Source: JAFGGG01 sp964638895
GTDB taxonomy: Bacteria > Spirochaetota > Spirochaetia > SZUA-6 > RPPD01
Length of the DNA: 8,511 nucleotides
Reading direction: 5' to 3'
NCBI GenBank assembly: GCA_964638895.1
Contig: CAZWYY010000090.1
Location: forward strand, 1-8,511
Numbering within the stretch: position 1 is the stretch's first letter; each line of letters starts with the position of its first letter. This document shows, piece by piece, positions 1-6,431 of the stretch. The position numbers were made by a program, and so were the translations under genes. The notes below the pieces were generated by a model. It was not told where the DNA came from and searched no databases. It saw nothing but the letters and a program-made list of their open reading frames with translations.

Positions 1-147
1 CCCGGCAATAATGTTGAGAAGCGTGGTCTTTCCCGCGCCGTTCGGGCCCAGGAGGCCCACGATTTCGCTGTGCCCTACGCTGAAATCAACGCCCTTTACC
101 GCCTTTACGGGCCCGTAGTTTTTTCCTAAGTTCTCTACCTGTATCAT
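1..147 (-). CDS. ABC transporter ATP-binding protein (N-terminal part, cut by window edge)
   Basis: This is the first 49 codons of an ABC ATPase, read on the minus strand from an ATG at 147-145; the rest lies beyond position 1. The protein begins MIQVENLGKNYGPVKAVKGV, the usual A-loop and first strands. It continues to a complete Walker A/P-loop, GPNGAGKTT, at about residues 34-42, which binds the ATP phosphates. A GGGGT ribosome site lies about 8 bases before the ATG. The style (short N-terminus, 'KNYGPVKAV', 'LLGPNGAGKTT') resembles ATPases of ABC-2 type exporters of the CcmA/GldA group. The substrate cannot be told, because the signature motif, Walker B and any permease gene are outside the window. 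The ATPase assignment is secure; the subfamily is inference. Confidence 0.9.
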   Translation of the reverse strand, partial: MIQVENLGKNYGPVKAVKGVDFSVGHSEIVGLLGPNGAGKTTLLNIIAG

Positions 148-212
148 TTTATTACCCCAATCGTAAAAGAATACAAATTTAGACCCAAATGGTTACACCA
201 AAAACAGCATAT

Positions 213-241
213 AACATATAAACTTAGGCGGTCGGCGTCAA
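213..241 (-). promoter_or_regulatory. Candidate sigma-70-type promoter for the ABC ATPase gene
   Basis: Read on the minus strand, a TTGACG -35 box (241-236) is followed after exactly 17 bases by TATGTT (218-213, four of six matches to TATAAT). The implied transcription start is near 206, about 60 bases before the ABC gene's ATG. No terminator is visible after RNase Z, so the ABC gene could also receive read-through from upstream. Confidence 0.45.
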
Positions 242-276
242 GGAGCAAAGATAATATTACCGCCGGTTATTTCCGC

Positions 277-1200
277 TTAAGGATTCTGAACGCGGATGCT
301 CTGCAGGTCCTGGGTGAGATAGCTTTCGGGGAATACGGCCCTGGCCTCTTTTAACAAAAGCTTCAGGTCCTTGTCCGTATAGCGCGGGCTGTAATGGATA
401 AGCGCCAGGCGCTTGACGCAGGCCTGTTTGGCCAGGACCGCGGCCTGGGCGGCCGTCAGGTGCTTTTTTTCCTTAGCACTTTGGGCCAAGTCCTCCGCGA
501 ACATGCCTTCACAGATAAAGAGATCGGAACCGGCCGCATTCTCCGCGATTGCCGGCACGGGAAGCGTGTCCGTGACAAAACAGAGCTTTGTGCCCTCCCG
601 CCGCGGCCCCATGACATCCTGCGGATGAACGCTCCGGCCGTCGGCAAGGCGTACGGTTTTTCCGGCCTGCAGGCGCGACCACAGCGGTCCCCGGGGAACG
701 CCAAGGCTGCCCGCCTTTTCCGGGAAAAACACGCCGGGACGGGGTTCCTCTTCCAGGGTATATCCCATGCAGAGTTTGGAGTGTTTCAGCGGGAAGGCCC
801 CTATGCGGTACCCGCTGCCCGTAAACACGACACCGCTGCCGGTGACCTCTTTGACGATGATTTCATAGTTTATATACATATCCAGGATGGACCTGCTGGC
901 GTGTATGTACTCCTTGATCTTGGGCGGCCCGATGATATACAACGGATCGGTACGGTCGACCTGGGCGGTGAGCATGAGCATTCCGGGAATGCCCGTTACA
1001 TGATCCGCGTGCGTGTGCGAGATAAGAATCACCGAAATCTTCTTCCAGCGTAAATTTAATTTTTTTAATGAAACCTGGGTCCCCTCCCCGCAGTCAAAGA
1101 GGAACAACTCACCCTCACGCCTGACCAATACGGACGTGAGCGCGCGCCCCGGCAGGGGCATCATGCCCCCCGTGCCCAGGATAAATACTTCCAATGCCAT
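277..1200 (-). CDS. rnz: Ribonuclease Z (tRNA 3' endonuclease)
   Basis: This is a zinc-dependent metallo-beta-lactamase-fold endonuclease that cleaves the 3' trailer from tRNA precursors in the cytoplasm. The 307 residues match the usual length of about 300-320 for bacterial short-form RNase Z. The zinc motif HTHADH sits at residues 62-67. Further ligands are H140 (PLKHS), D211 (FVTDT) and H269 (HYSPRY), with the family's catalytic-loop His at H247 (KKHLTA). The 'GVPRGPLWSRLQAGK' stretch near 167-181 is the flexible arm that grips the tRNA elbow. That arm separates it from other MBL hydrolases. HLT replaces the HST of the E. coli type, a variant I associate with Clostridia-like RNase Z (from memory). 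The ATG at 1200 has AAGGA eight bases upstream. The gene follows the NIL gene after 75 bp, with no terminator between them, so cotranscription is likely. Confidence 0.94.
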   Translation of the reverse strand: MALEVFILGTGGMMPLPGRALTSVLVRREGELFLFDCGEGTQVSLKKLNLRWKKISVILISHTHADHVTGIPGMLMLTAQVDRTDPLYIIGPPKIKEYIHASRSILDMYINYEIIVKEVTGSGVVFTGSGYRIGAFPLKHSKLCMGYTLEEEPRPGVFFPEKAGSLGVPRGPLWSRLQAGKTVRLADGRSVHPQDVMGPRREGTKLCFVTDTLPVPAIAENAAGSDLFICEGMFAEDLAQSAKEKKHLTAAQAAVLAKQACVKRLALIHYSPRYTDKDLKLLLKEARAVFPESYLTQDLQSIRVQNP

Positions 1201-1275
1201 CCTGATTATCCTTAGAGGTCACACCATACCATACTTGTATTTTTTAAAAAAGAGGTTTGCCAGGATATTCTTTTT

Positions 1276-1497
1276 TTAACTGAACTTCAGATCCACGCCT
1301 TTTTTTTCACGCAAATAACCAAACACACGCTCCAGTTCCTCGTCCTCACCCTGGAATTCGATAACCGCCCACCCCATGGTTGTGGAAAAGGAAGCCTCGA
1401 TTATATTGGGAACCACGTCAAAATTCTTGATAATATTATAAATCAGGGGCTCCTTGTTCAAACTACCGTCTATGGTCAGTTCCACTTTTTTCATCAT
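1276..1497 (-). CDS. Stand-alone NIL-domain protein
   Basis: This 73-residue protein consists of a single NIL domain, a ferredoxin-like beta-alpha-beta fold. The domain is named after its Asn-Ile-Leu motif, seen here as NII at residues 31-33 ('VVPNIIEASF'). It continues with the usual strand 'GWAVIEFQGEDEELERV' and a C-terminal helix. In MetN transporter ATPases the domain binds methionine and regulates transport. It also occurs fused to ferredoxins or alone, as here, and the stand-alone role is not established. No MetN, methionine gene or ferredoxin is adjacent. The first of two tandem ATGs (1497) is chosen because an AAGGAGGA site sits about 10 bases before it; the second ATG would be 13 away. 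The short ATG-CAA-TGA just upstream is out of frame and looks incidental. Confidence 0.9.
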   Translation of the reverse strand: MMKKVELTIDGSLNKEPLIYNIIKNFDVVPNIIEASFSTTMGWAVIEFQGEDEELERVFGYLREKKGVDLKFS

Positions 1498-1506
1498 TGC
1501 ATGCGG

Positions 1507-1548
1507 TCCTCCTTATAATATCATATCGAACTTACCGTCGGGTTGCAA
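1507..1548 (-). promoter_or_regulatory. Candidate promoter and ribosome site of the NIL-rnz unit
   Basis: On the minus strand, TTGCAA (1548-1543) is followed after 17 bases by TATGAT (1525-1520, five of six). The expected start of transcription, near 1513, falls inside the strong AAGGAGGA site (1514-1507). The leader would therefore be only about 16 bases long and barely hold the SD. Either the start is a few bases upstream of that estimate, or part of the SD is lost from this transcript. Confidence 0.5.
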
Positions 1549-1588
1549 GTACGGCGAGGCCGGGCCCGTTTTTATTAATTTCTCGCTG

Positions 1589-1617
1589 TTGACAACCGGG
1601 CTAAAATCTTCTATCTA
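1589..1617 (+). promoter_or_regulatory. Candidate promoter of the histidine kinase gene
   Basis: A perfect TTGACA -35 box lies at 1589-1594. After 17 bases comes TATCTA (1612-1617), a poor -10 match (only TAT agrees), with AT-rich TTAAATAT following. The leader would be about 50 bases. It diverges from the NIL promoter, with about 40 bp between the two -35 boxes, so a regulator bound there could reach both. Confidence 0.4.
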
Positions 1618-1676
1618 TTAAATATCGGTGCAGGTTGCATGAATTGTAAATCCCTGTTTACAGATATGGAAATGGA

Positions 1677-3419
1677 ATGAGTACGGATCTGATTTATATC
1701 CTTGTCTATATACTCGGAGGGGCCATTCTTACCATTATGATCTCTTACCTGTGGATATACAGGAAGATACTGGTTCCGGGTTACAGCCTGCTGATGTTTC
1801 TGGGCATATGGGTCTGGCTTTGTGCGCAGATCGGTGAAGCCGTCTTCAGCAGTATAGCGGTCAAGGTGATTTTTAGCAAGGTCCAGATCGCGGGCGCCGT
1901 CGCAATACCCGCGGCCTGGTTTACCTTTTGTTTACAATATACCGAGGTAAAAATAAAGAATCGGTTGCGGATTTTTCTTTTTTTATATTCCCTTTCCTTT
2001 TTATTTCTGATTTTGGTGTTTACCAATGAGTTCCATCACTTTATTTGGAAACAAGTATACCTGGGAAAGAATAATTTACTCCTGGAAAAAGACAAGGCCG
2101 CGGGATACTATATCTTTATATCATATTTCTACATATTAATTATATCCGGATATCTGGTACTGTTTTGGGGCTCACGTTTCCGCATAAAACCCGCCCGAAA
2201 CAAACTCCTGCCCTTGTTGTTGATATCTTTGATACCCCTTTTGACTCATATTATGGACCTTTTTTTTGCAGGCTGGATAAACGATTACGAGATCACACCC
2301 CTGGGATTTGTGTTGGCAAGCCTCAGCTTTATTTATTACCTGCGGCTGCGTTTTTTTAAAATAATCCCCCTGACCCAGCACGCGATAATCGAATCCATGA
2401 GTGATCTCATTATTATTTTAAACAACGCCAACCTGATAATTTATGTTAACCCCGCCGTAAACAGGTTCTTTTCCACGCAATCCCATGAGGTGATCGGCAA
2501 ACATCTGACAAAGCTCTCACCCAAACTCACCGCCATTGTGGAGAAGGCCGGGCGGCCCGGATCAATAACGGACGAGATTACCTTTAACGGCACAACCTTT
2601 GATATCAGTGTCTCATCGATTCTGAGCTGGCGCTCGCGTCCCGTACATAAAATACTGGTGCTGCGTGACATAACGAGGTTAAAACAAACCGAGGAGAGCC
2701 TGCGGCTTATTAAAAACCAGTCGGAAAAACGCGTGCAGGAAAGAACCCGTAAACTCAATGATATCAACAAGGCGCTGAAAACCTCGCTGGAAGAAAAGAA
2801 CATGCTTTTCCGTGAGCTGCACCACCGTGTTAAAAATAATTTCCAGCTCATAAACAGTATGCTTAAACTGCAGAGTTACAGGATCAGCGATAAAAAGGTG
2901 CTGGAAGCTTTTTCAACCGCCATCAACCGCATCTATTCCATCGCCATGATACACGAACAGCTTTACCGGTCTGAGGATTTTGTGAACACCCGGTTTTCGG
3001 AATATGTTGAGGACCTGGCCGCCCACATTACCTCGTCTTACAGACAGGACTACCCCGATATCACCCTTAAGGTCCAGGTGGATCCCATACTTCTGGATCT
3101 GGACCGCAGTATCGTATGCGGCCTTATCATCAATGAGCTTATTGTCAATGCCATAAAACACGCCTTTCCAAGCCCAAAACAACAAACCCCGGAGCGTATA
3201 CAAAACCTGATCTCCGTGCGTTTTGCGGCCACGGAGAATGAATATATTCTGAGTGTAAGCGATAACGGCATCGGGCTTCCGGAGCAGTATGATATCAATA
3301 AGAGCGACTCACTAGGCATGAAGATAATTCAAACACTCACAAAACAGATACGAGGCGGTTTTGATGTTATCCGGAATCAGGGTACCGAATTTAAGATTAC
3401 CTTCGCCAAGCATATGTGA
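1677..3419 (+). CDS. 7TM-PAS sensor histidine kinase (HisKA_2 type)
   Basis: This 580-residue inner-membrane sensor kinase probably autophosphorylates and passes phosphate to the regulator encoded next. Residues 1-225 hold seven hydrophobic segments (about 5-27, 35-58, 68-88, 98-115, 146-165, 176-198, 205-222). Together with 'TNEFHHFIW' at 116-124, they fit the HisKA_7TM sensor family. A PAS domain spans about 235-335 and a charged coiled-coil linker 335-378. The HisKA_2 phosphoacceptor motif ELHHRVKNNFQLI starts at 380. The modified residue is H382 or H383, probably H383 by analogy with HRxKN kinases. The ATPase domain shows the N box INELIVNAIKHAF (485-497), the G1 box DNGIG (529-533) and 'SLGMKII' (545-551). 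The only usable start is the ATG at 1677, because an in-frame TAA lies at 1647; its SD is weak (GGAAATGGA). The signal sensed is unknown. Confidence 0.95.
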   Translation: MSTDLIYILVYILGGAILTIMISYLWIYRKILVPGYSLLMFLGIWVWLCAQIGEAVFSSIAVKVIFSKVQIAGAVAIPAAWFTFCLQYTEVKIKNRLRIFLFLYSLSFLFLILVFTNEFHHFIWKQVYLGKNNLLLEKDKAAGYYIFISYFYILIISGYLVLFWGSRFRIKPARNKLLPLLLISLIPLLTHIMDLFFAGWINDYEITPLGFVLASLSFIYYLRLRFFKIIPLTQHAIIESMSDLIIILNNANLIIYVNPAVNRFFSTQSHEVIGKHLTKLSPKLTAIVEKAGRPGSITDEITFNGTTFDISVSSILSWRSRPVHKILVLRDITRLKQTEESLRLIKNQSEKRVQERTRKLNDINKALKTSLEEKNMLFRELHHRVKNNFQLINSMLKLQSYRISDKKVLEAFSTAINRIYSIAMIHEQLYRSEDFVNTRFSEYVEDLAAHITSSYRQDYPDITLKVQVDPILLDLDRSIVCGLIINELIVNAIKHAFPSPKQQTPERIQNLISVRFAATENEYILSVSDNGIGLPEQYDINKSDSLGMKIIQTLTKQIRGGFDVIRNQGTEFKITFAKHM

Positions 3420-3477
3420 CTTTTCCATGATCATGCCCGGAAAAACCGGCAACCCGCTCCCTATGTATACAAATCTC

Positions 3478-3506
3478 TTGCTAATTCTTATATCTACTGA
3501 TATTAT
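3478..3506 (+). promoter_or_regulatory. Promoter immediately before the response regulator gene
   Basis: TTGCTA (3478-3483) is followed after exactly 17 bases by TATTAT (3501-3506, five of six). Transcription should begin near 3513, only about 7 bases before the ATG at 3520. The bases between (around GATGACCT) hold no SD. The regulator may therefore be made from a nearly leaderless mRNA. It might also be translated from the longer kinase transcript. Confidence 0.5.
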
Positions 3507-3519
3507 GATATGATGACCT

Positions 3520-5055
3520 ATGAATAAGATCCAGATAATGATAGTAGAGGATGAAGGTCTTGTCGCACTCGAGATTAAGGAAGCCCTTGAAAGAATGGGG
3601 TACGTCGTCTCCCATGTTGTAGCCTCCGGGGAGGATGCCCTTAACTGGGTGATCACGGACCGGCCGGATCTCATACTGATGGACATCCACATTGAGGGTA
3701 AAAAAGACGGCATAGACACGGCCAAAGAGATACACGATGACTTTAACATCCCGGTGGTGTACCTGAGCGCCCATTCCGATGAAAAAACACTTGAACGGGC
3801 CAAGGCCACGGAGTCCTACGGATTTATTTTAAAACCGTTTAAGGACAGGGACTTGAAAGTGACCATCGAAATGGCGCTTTCCAAAGCGCAAAAAGAAAAG
3901 GACCTGGTAGGAAGTAAAAAGCAGTATTCCCTGATTTTACGCAGTCTGAATGAAGGCGTGATCGTGGCCGATACGAAAGGGGTCATCAAATACGCGAATG
4001 AGACCGCCCTTTCGATCCTGCTGCGGCGTCAGGACGAAATTGTGGGCAAGAACGTAATCAATATTTTTACCCTTGTGGACAGACATACAAAGAAACCGGT
4101 TTTGATTCCCATAACCAAACCTGTTATTGACAATTCAATCGTTACCTACCAGAATTATTTCCTTATCAATAAACGGGGCGGCGAGGTCCATATCGACTGC
4201 AGTATCGCTCCCCTGAAAAACGGCAACCATGTCATCGTCGGCATAATCCTCATCTTCAAGCCCCTTGAAGAGAACAAGCGGGATAAAGAAATTCAGCTGG
4301 AGTTGAAGCGCTCTAAACAGTACCAGTTGAACATCCTTCCCGAAAAGGGAAAAATTATTAATGATATCGAGGCCCAGTGGCTGTTTTATCCCAGTCTGTT
4401 CGGCTCGGGCGATCTTTTCAACTTTATGCGTCTGGACGATAATCATACGGCCTTTTATTTACTGGACGTTATGGGACACGGATTCTCCGCCGCCATTCTC
4501 TCAATCGCGATCAACAACTTTCTTTCGCATGATATCGCCAAGCAGGGAATCGCCGTACACCGCGGGGCCGGAACACGCCCCGCGGCTCTGCTTACCCCCG
4601 CAAAGGTAATCAAGGAGTTGAATGATCGATTCTATTTCAGGGCCAACGACAACCCATTCTTTACACTGGTATACGGCATAATCAACACCAAAGACAATAT
4701 GTGTACCATCGCGCGCGCCGGGCATATTTATCCCGTGCTGAATAGGTCAGACGGAAACGTAACCAAAATAGAATCCAAGGGACAGGCCGTAGGGGTGTTT
4801 CCCGAAATTGAAATCGCGGAAAAAGAATTCGGCTTTGCAACGGGCGACAGGCTGTTTCTCTATTCCGACGGCCTGATAGAGCTTAACAGAAACACCACGG
4901 AATTCTCCGATGAACATATCCTTGATGTTATCCGGGCCAACCGGGGCGGCAGTCTTGAAAAACTGATTGAAAATCTGGAGTCCTCTATTCACGAATGGAA
5001 ACACGAAAACCAGTTTGATGACGATATCGCCTTTTTTGCCCTTGAAAAAAAATAA
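3520..5055 (+). CDS. Response regulator with REC, PAS and SpoIIE-type PP2C phosphatase domains
   Basis: This 511-residue cytoplasmic regulator has a phosphatase as its output, not DNA binding. The REC domain (1-125) has the acidic pocket E10-D11-E12, phosphoacceptor D55 (LILMDIHIEG), S83 and K105 (KPF). A PAS domain covers about 132-250 ('SLNEGVIVADTKGVIKYANE'), followed by a charged helical linker (250-272). The SpoIIE/RsbU-type PP2C domain fills 280-510. Metal-site motifs are GSGDLF (D298), DVMGHG (D316-G320), YSDG (D450) and DDD (500-502). The family dephosphorylates STAS anti-sigma-factor antagonists (RsbV/SpoIIAA-like), so the likely outcome is switching of a sigma factor or another partner. 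No STAS or anti-sigma gene is in the window. The kinase gene ends 100 bp upstream on the same strand, making it the probable phosphodonor. No SD precedes the ATG. Confidence 0.95.
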   Translation: MNKIQIMIVEDEGLVALEIKEALERMGYVVSHVVASGEDALNWVITDRPDLILMDIHIEGKKDGIDTAKEIHDDFNIPVVYLSAHSDEKTLERAKATESYGFILKPFKDRDLKVTIEMALSKAQKEKDLVGSKKQYSLILRSLNEGVIVADTKGVIKYANETALSILLRRQDEIVGKNVINIFTLVDRHTKKPVLIPITKPVIDNSIVTYQNYFLINKRGGEVHIDCSIAPLKNGNHVIVGIILIFKPLEENKRDKEIQLELKRSKQYQLNILPEKGKIINDIEAQWLFYPSLFGSGDLFNFMRLDDNHTAFYLLDVMGHGFSAAILSIAINNFLSHDIAKQGIAVHRGAGTRPAALLTPAKVIKELNDRFYFRANDNPFFTLVYGIINTKDNMCTIARAGHIYPVLNRSDGNVTKIESKGQAVGVFPEIEIAEKEFGFATGDRLFLYSDGLIELNRNTTEFSDEHILDVIRANRGGSLEKLIENLESSIHEWKHENQFDDDIAFFALEKK

Positions 5056-5069
5056 AATATATGTACTAT
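5042..5069 (+). promoter_or_regulatory. Possible promoter for the SDR gene
   Basis: TTGAAA (5042-5047) and TACTAT (5064-5069) are separated by 16 bases across the end of the response regulator gene. The implied start, about 5076, coincides with the SDR ribosome site. The A-rich codons for the regulator's terminal lysines could produce such a match by chance. Read-through from the regulator is the simpler explanation for SDR expression. Confidence 0.25.
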
Positions 5070-5075
5070 CTTTGT

Positions 5076-5081
5076 GGGGAG
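5076..5081 (+). promoter_or_regulatory. Ribosome binding site that fixes the SDR start
   Basis: GGGGAG lies six bases before the ATG at 5088. The in-frame ATG at 5061 has only A/T-rich sequence before it and would add nine residues (MYYLCGETD) foreign to the family. This site supports the start at 5088. Confidence 0.75.
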
Positions 5082-5087
5082 ACAGAT

Positions 5088-5939
5088 ATGCCGTTAAAAA
5101 AATACATGAAACGCAAATCCTTTTCCGGGACCGCCGGTATTCTGTGCGGCGGTTCAAGGGGAATCGGCAGGGCCATCGCCCATGACATTGTCCGCTGCGG
5201 CGGCAGCCTTTTGGTGCTGGCGCGGAACAAACCGGACCTGGAAAAGCTGCGCATGGAGCTGGAACGGGTGCGCACAGCCGAAGACCAGGTGATTGCCGTA
5301 GAGTCCTGCGACGCCGCCTCGCGTACGGAAGTGCAGGCGGTAATTTCCGCGCATCTAAAGAAATACGGCGTGCCGGATTACCTGATAAATAACGTGGGGT
5401 ATGCGTATCCGCAGTATATTGAAAAACTGACCATGGAAGATTTTAAAAAGAACATGGACATTAACTATTACGGCCAGTTGGTCCCCACCCTTGTCCTGCT
5501 GCCCCATTTTATAAAGGCGAAAAAGGGCCATATCATTAATGTGTCTTCCATGATGGGATACTTCGGGGTCATGGGATACGCCAGCTATTGTCCCACAAAG
5601 TTTGCCATTGTTGGTTTGTCCGAGGTGCTGCGCCATGAGCTCAAACCCTACAATATCAACGTATCCATCCTCTATCCGCCCGATACGGACACACCCGGTT
5701 ATGCAAAGGAAAACCGGACAAAACCTCCCGAGTGCAAGGCCATGTCCGAGTCCGTGAAAATGTTGAGACCGGAACAGGTGTCCGCGGCCTGTATCAAGGG
5801 AATTATAAAGAAGAAATACCGTATTCTTCCGGGCGAGGCCGGTTTCGTGAACAAAATGTACCGGCATTTCCCGCGCCTGGTGCGCATGATCATCGACGGC
5901 GACTATAAAAAGGCCCGTAAGAAACTGGGGAAAAAATAA
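5088..5939 (+). CDS. Short-chain dehydrogenase resembling 3-ketodihydrosphingosine reductase (KDSR)
   Basis: This 283-residue NAD(P)H-dependent SDR has cofactor motif GGSRGIG (21-27), NNVG (101-104), N126, and catalytic S154-Y167-K171 (YCPTK). The stretch YPPDTDTPGYAKENRTKP (196-213) closely matches human KDSR as I remember it (YPPDTDTPGFAEENRTKP). That protein reduces 3-ketosphinganine to sphinganine in ceramide synthesis. No serine palmitoyltransferase or ceramide synthase is nearby, so the substrate could instead be another long-chain 3-keto lipid. Compared with human KDSR, the protein lacks a clear N-terminal membrane anchor. It ends in a basic tail (YKKARKKLGKK) that might lie on the membrane. 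It follows the response regulator by 32 bp and is probably cotranscribed. The SDR assignment is near certain; the KDSR subfamily is well supported by motif; the physiological substrate is inference. Confidence 0.92.
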   Translation: MPLKKYMKRKSFSGTAGILCGGSRGIGRAIAHDIVRCGGSLLVLARNKPDLEKLRMELERVRTAEDQVIAVESCDAASRTEVQAVISAHLKKYGVPDYLINNVGYAYPQYIEKLTMEDFKKNMDINYYGQLVPTLVLLPHFIKAKKGHIINVSSMMGYFGVMGYASYCPTKFAIVGLSEVLRHELKPYNINVSILYPPDTDTPGYAKENRTKPPECKAMSESVKMLRPEQVSAACIKGIIKKKYRILPGEAGFVNKMYRHFPRLVRMIIDGDYKKARKKLGKK

Positions 5940-6006
5940 CCGAGAACGCCCGGCTGCCCGCCGGTAGATAGGCCTTTCGTACAAGGGTCTGAGCCGCTCC
6001 CAGGCC

Positions 6007-6024
6007 GCGGCCGCAAGCGGCCGC
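6007..6024. repeat. Inverted repeat with 8-base arms (NotI-like palindrome pair)
   Basis: GCGGCCGC occurs twice with only AA between. Each copy is itself a palindrome, and together they fold as a seven-pair stem with a CAAG loop. No T-tract follows. Confidence 0.75.
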
Positions 6025-6045
6025 CCAATGGTTGCAGGGCCTGAC

Positions 6046-6065
6046 GGCGGCTTATAAGCGCCGCC
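6046..6065. repeat. Inverted repeat GGCGGC...GCCGCC
   Basis: Six-base perfect arms (6046-6051 and 6060-6065) enclose TTATAAGC. The core GCTTATAAGC is also self-complementary, so two alternative foldings exist. It lies 21 bases from the preceding hairpin. Confidence 0.7.
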
Positions 6066-6156
6066 GGAGGGCGGGTGCCACTCACGGGCTGCGGCGGTGC
6101 ATAGGGTTCGCGGGCGCCGTTCAAAGTCTGTAAGCGGCGTTCCGGGGTTCACACCT

Positions 6157-6426
6157 TCAGGGCGTGCGGTCCTGCGCCTGTTTAATCAGATCAACCAGTA
6201 TGGACATTTTGGGCCGCAGGGGCGCAAATATGTGCGTCAGCTCCCCGGGCCGGTAGTTCTTCTCCAGATACCCGCGGATATCAAAAGAAGTAAACCAGCA
6301 GTCAAGGATCTTTTTACAGGGAAGGCCCTGCGCCTCCCGCCGGCAATAGGCAAATGAAAGGTCGTGCCCCAGCTTGCGGCAGTAGATCGTCCGCTCGTCA
6401 AACCTTTCTTTACATCCGTTATTCAT
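6157..6426 (-). CDS. Small cysteine-rich protein of unknown function
   Basis: This 89-residue soluble protein has five cysteines, at 5, 16, 28, 37 and 43, in the core 'YCRKLGHDLSFAYCRREAQ' followed by GLPCKKILDCWF. The spaced Cys residues plus H21 suggest metal or Fe-S binding. I recognise this CRxLGH...YCRxE...LPC...CW pattern from uncharacterised proteins of spirochaetes and delta-proteobacteria, but I know no assigned function. The C-terminal half (50-89) is mixed-charge with no motif. GGAGG (6439-6435) lies eight bases before the ATG at 6426. The gene follows trpB2 on the same strand, but a strong terminator ends just upstream of its SD, so it needs read-through or its own promoter. Confidence 0.82.
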   Translation of the reverse strand: MNNGCKERFDERTIYCRKLGHDLSFAYCRREAQGLPCKKILDCWFTSFDIRGYLEKNYRPGELTHIFAPLRPKMSILVDLIKQAQDRTP

Positions 6427-6431
6427 CCGTA

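Larger units (their letters stand above)
5940..6156. other. GC-rich non-coding spacer between converging genes
   Basis: These 217 bases separate the SDR gene (plus) from the Cys-rich gene (minus). Much of the stretch is G and C, clearly richer than flanking coding DNA. It contains two strong hairpins and several GGCGG/GCCGC runs. I see no credible gene. A long minus-strand frame crosses it from within the SDR antisense, but its product is low-complexity Pro/Ala/Arg/Gly with no family resemblance and no SD. No run of T follows either hairpin on either strand, so neither is a classical intrinsic terminator. They may act with Rho, protect mRNA ends, or belong to a dispersed repeat. Confidence 0.6.

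Noticed and set aside
394..1053. 219-codon plus-strand frame within rnz
   Set aside because: It is the complement of RNase Z with all its zinc motifs intact; the reverse product has no recognisable domain.
1550..1576. CGGGCCCG followed by TTTTTATT upstream of the histidine kinase
   Set aside because: The palindrome has no loop, arms cannot form a stable stem, and no plus-strand gene lies upstream that would need a terminator.
3435..3450. Hairpin GCC(C)GG-AAAAA-CCGGC after the histidine kinase
   Set aside because: The stem is short with a bulged C, and no T-tract follows on the plus strand. It is too weak to call a terminator, though partial attenuation is possible.
5061..5087. Earlier ATG adding nine residues to the SDR
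   Set aside because: No ribosome site precedes it, while GGGGAG is ideally placed for the ATG at 5088; the extra residues do not resemble the family's N-terminus.
5355..6152. 265-codon open frame on the minus strand across the SDR gene and spacer
   Set aside because: It is antisense to a clear SDR gene. Its product is low-complexity Pro/Ala/Arg/Gly in the spacer and resembles no family. No SD was found, and it is explained by high GC reducing stop codons.
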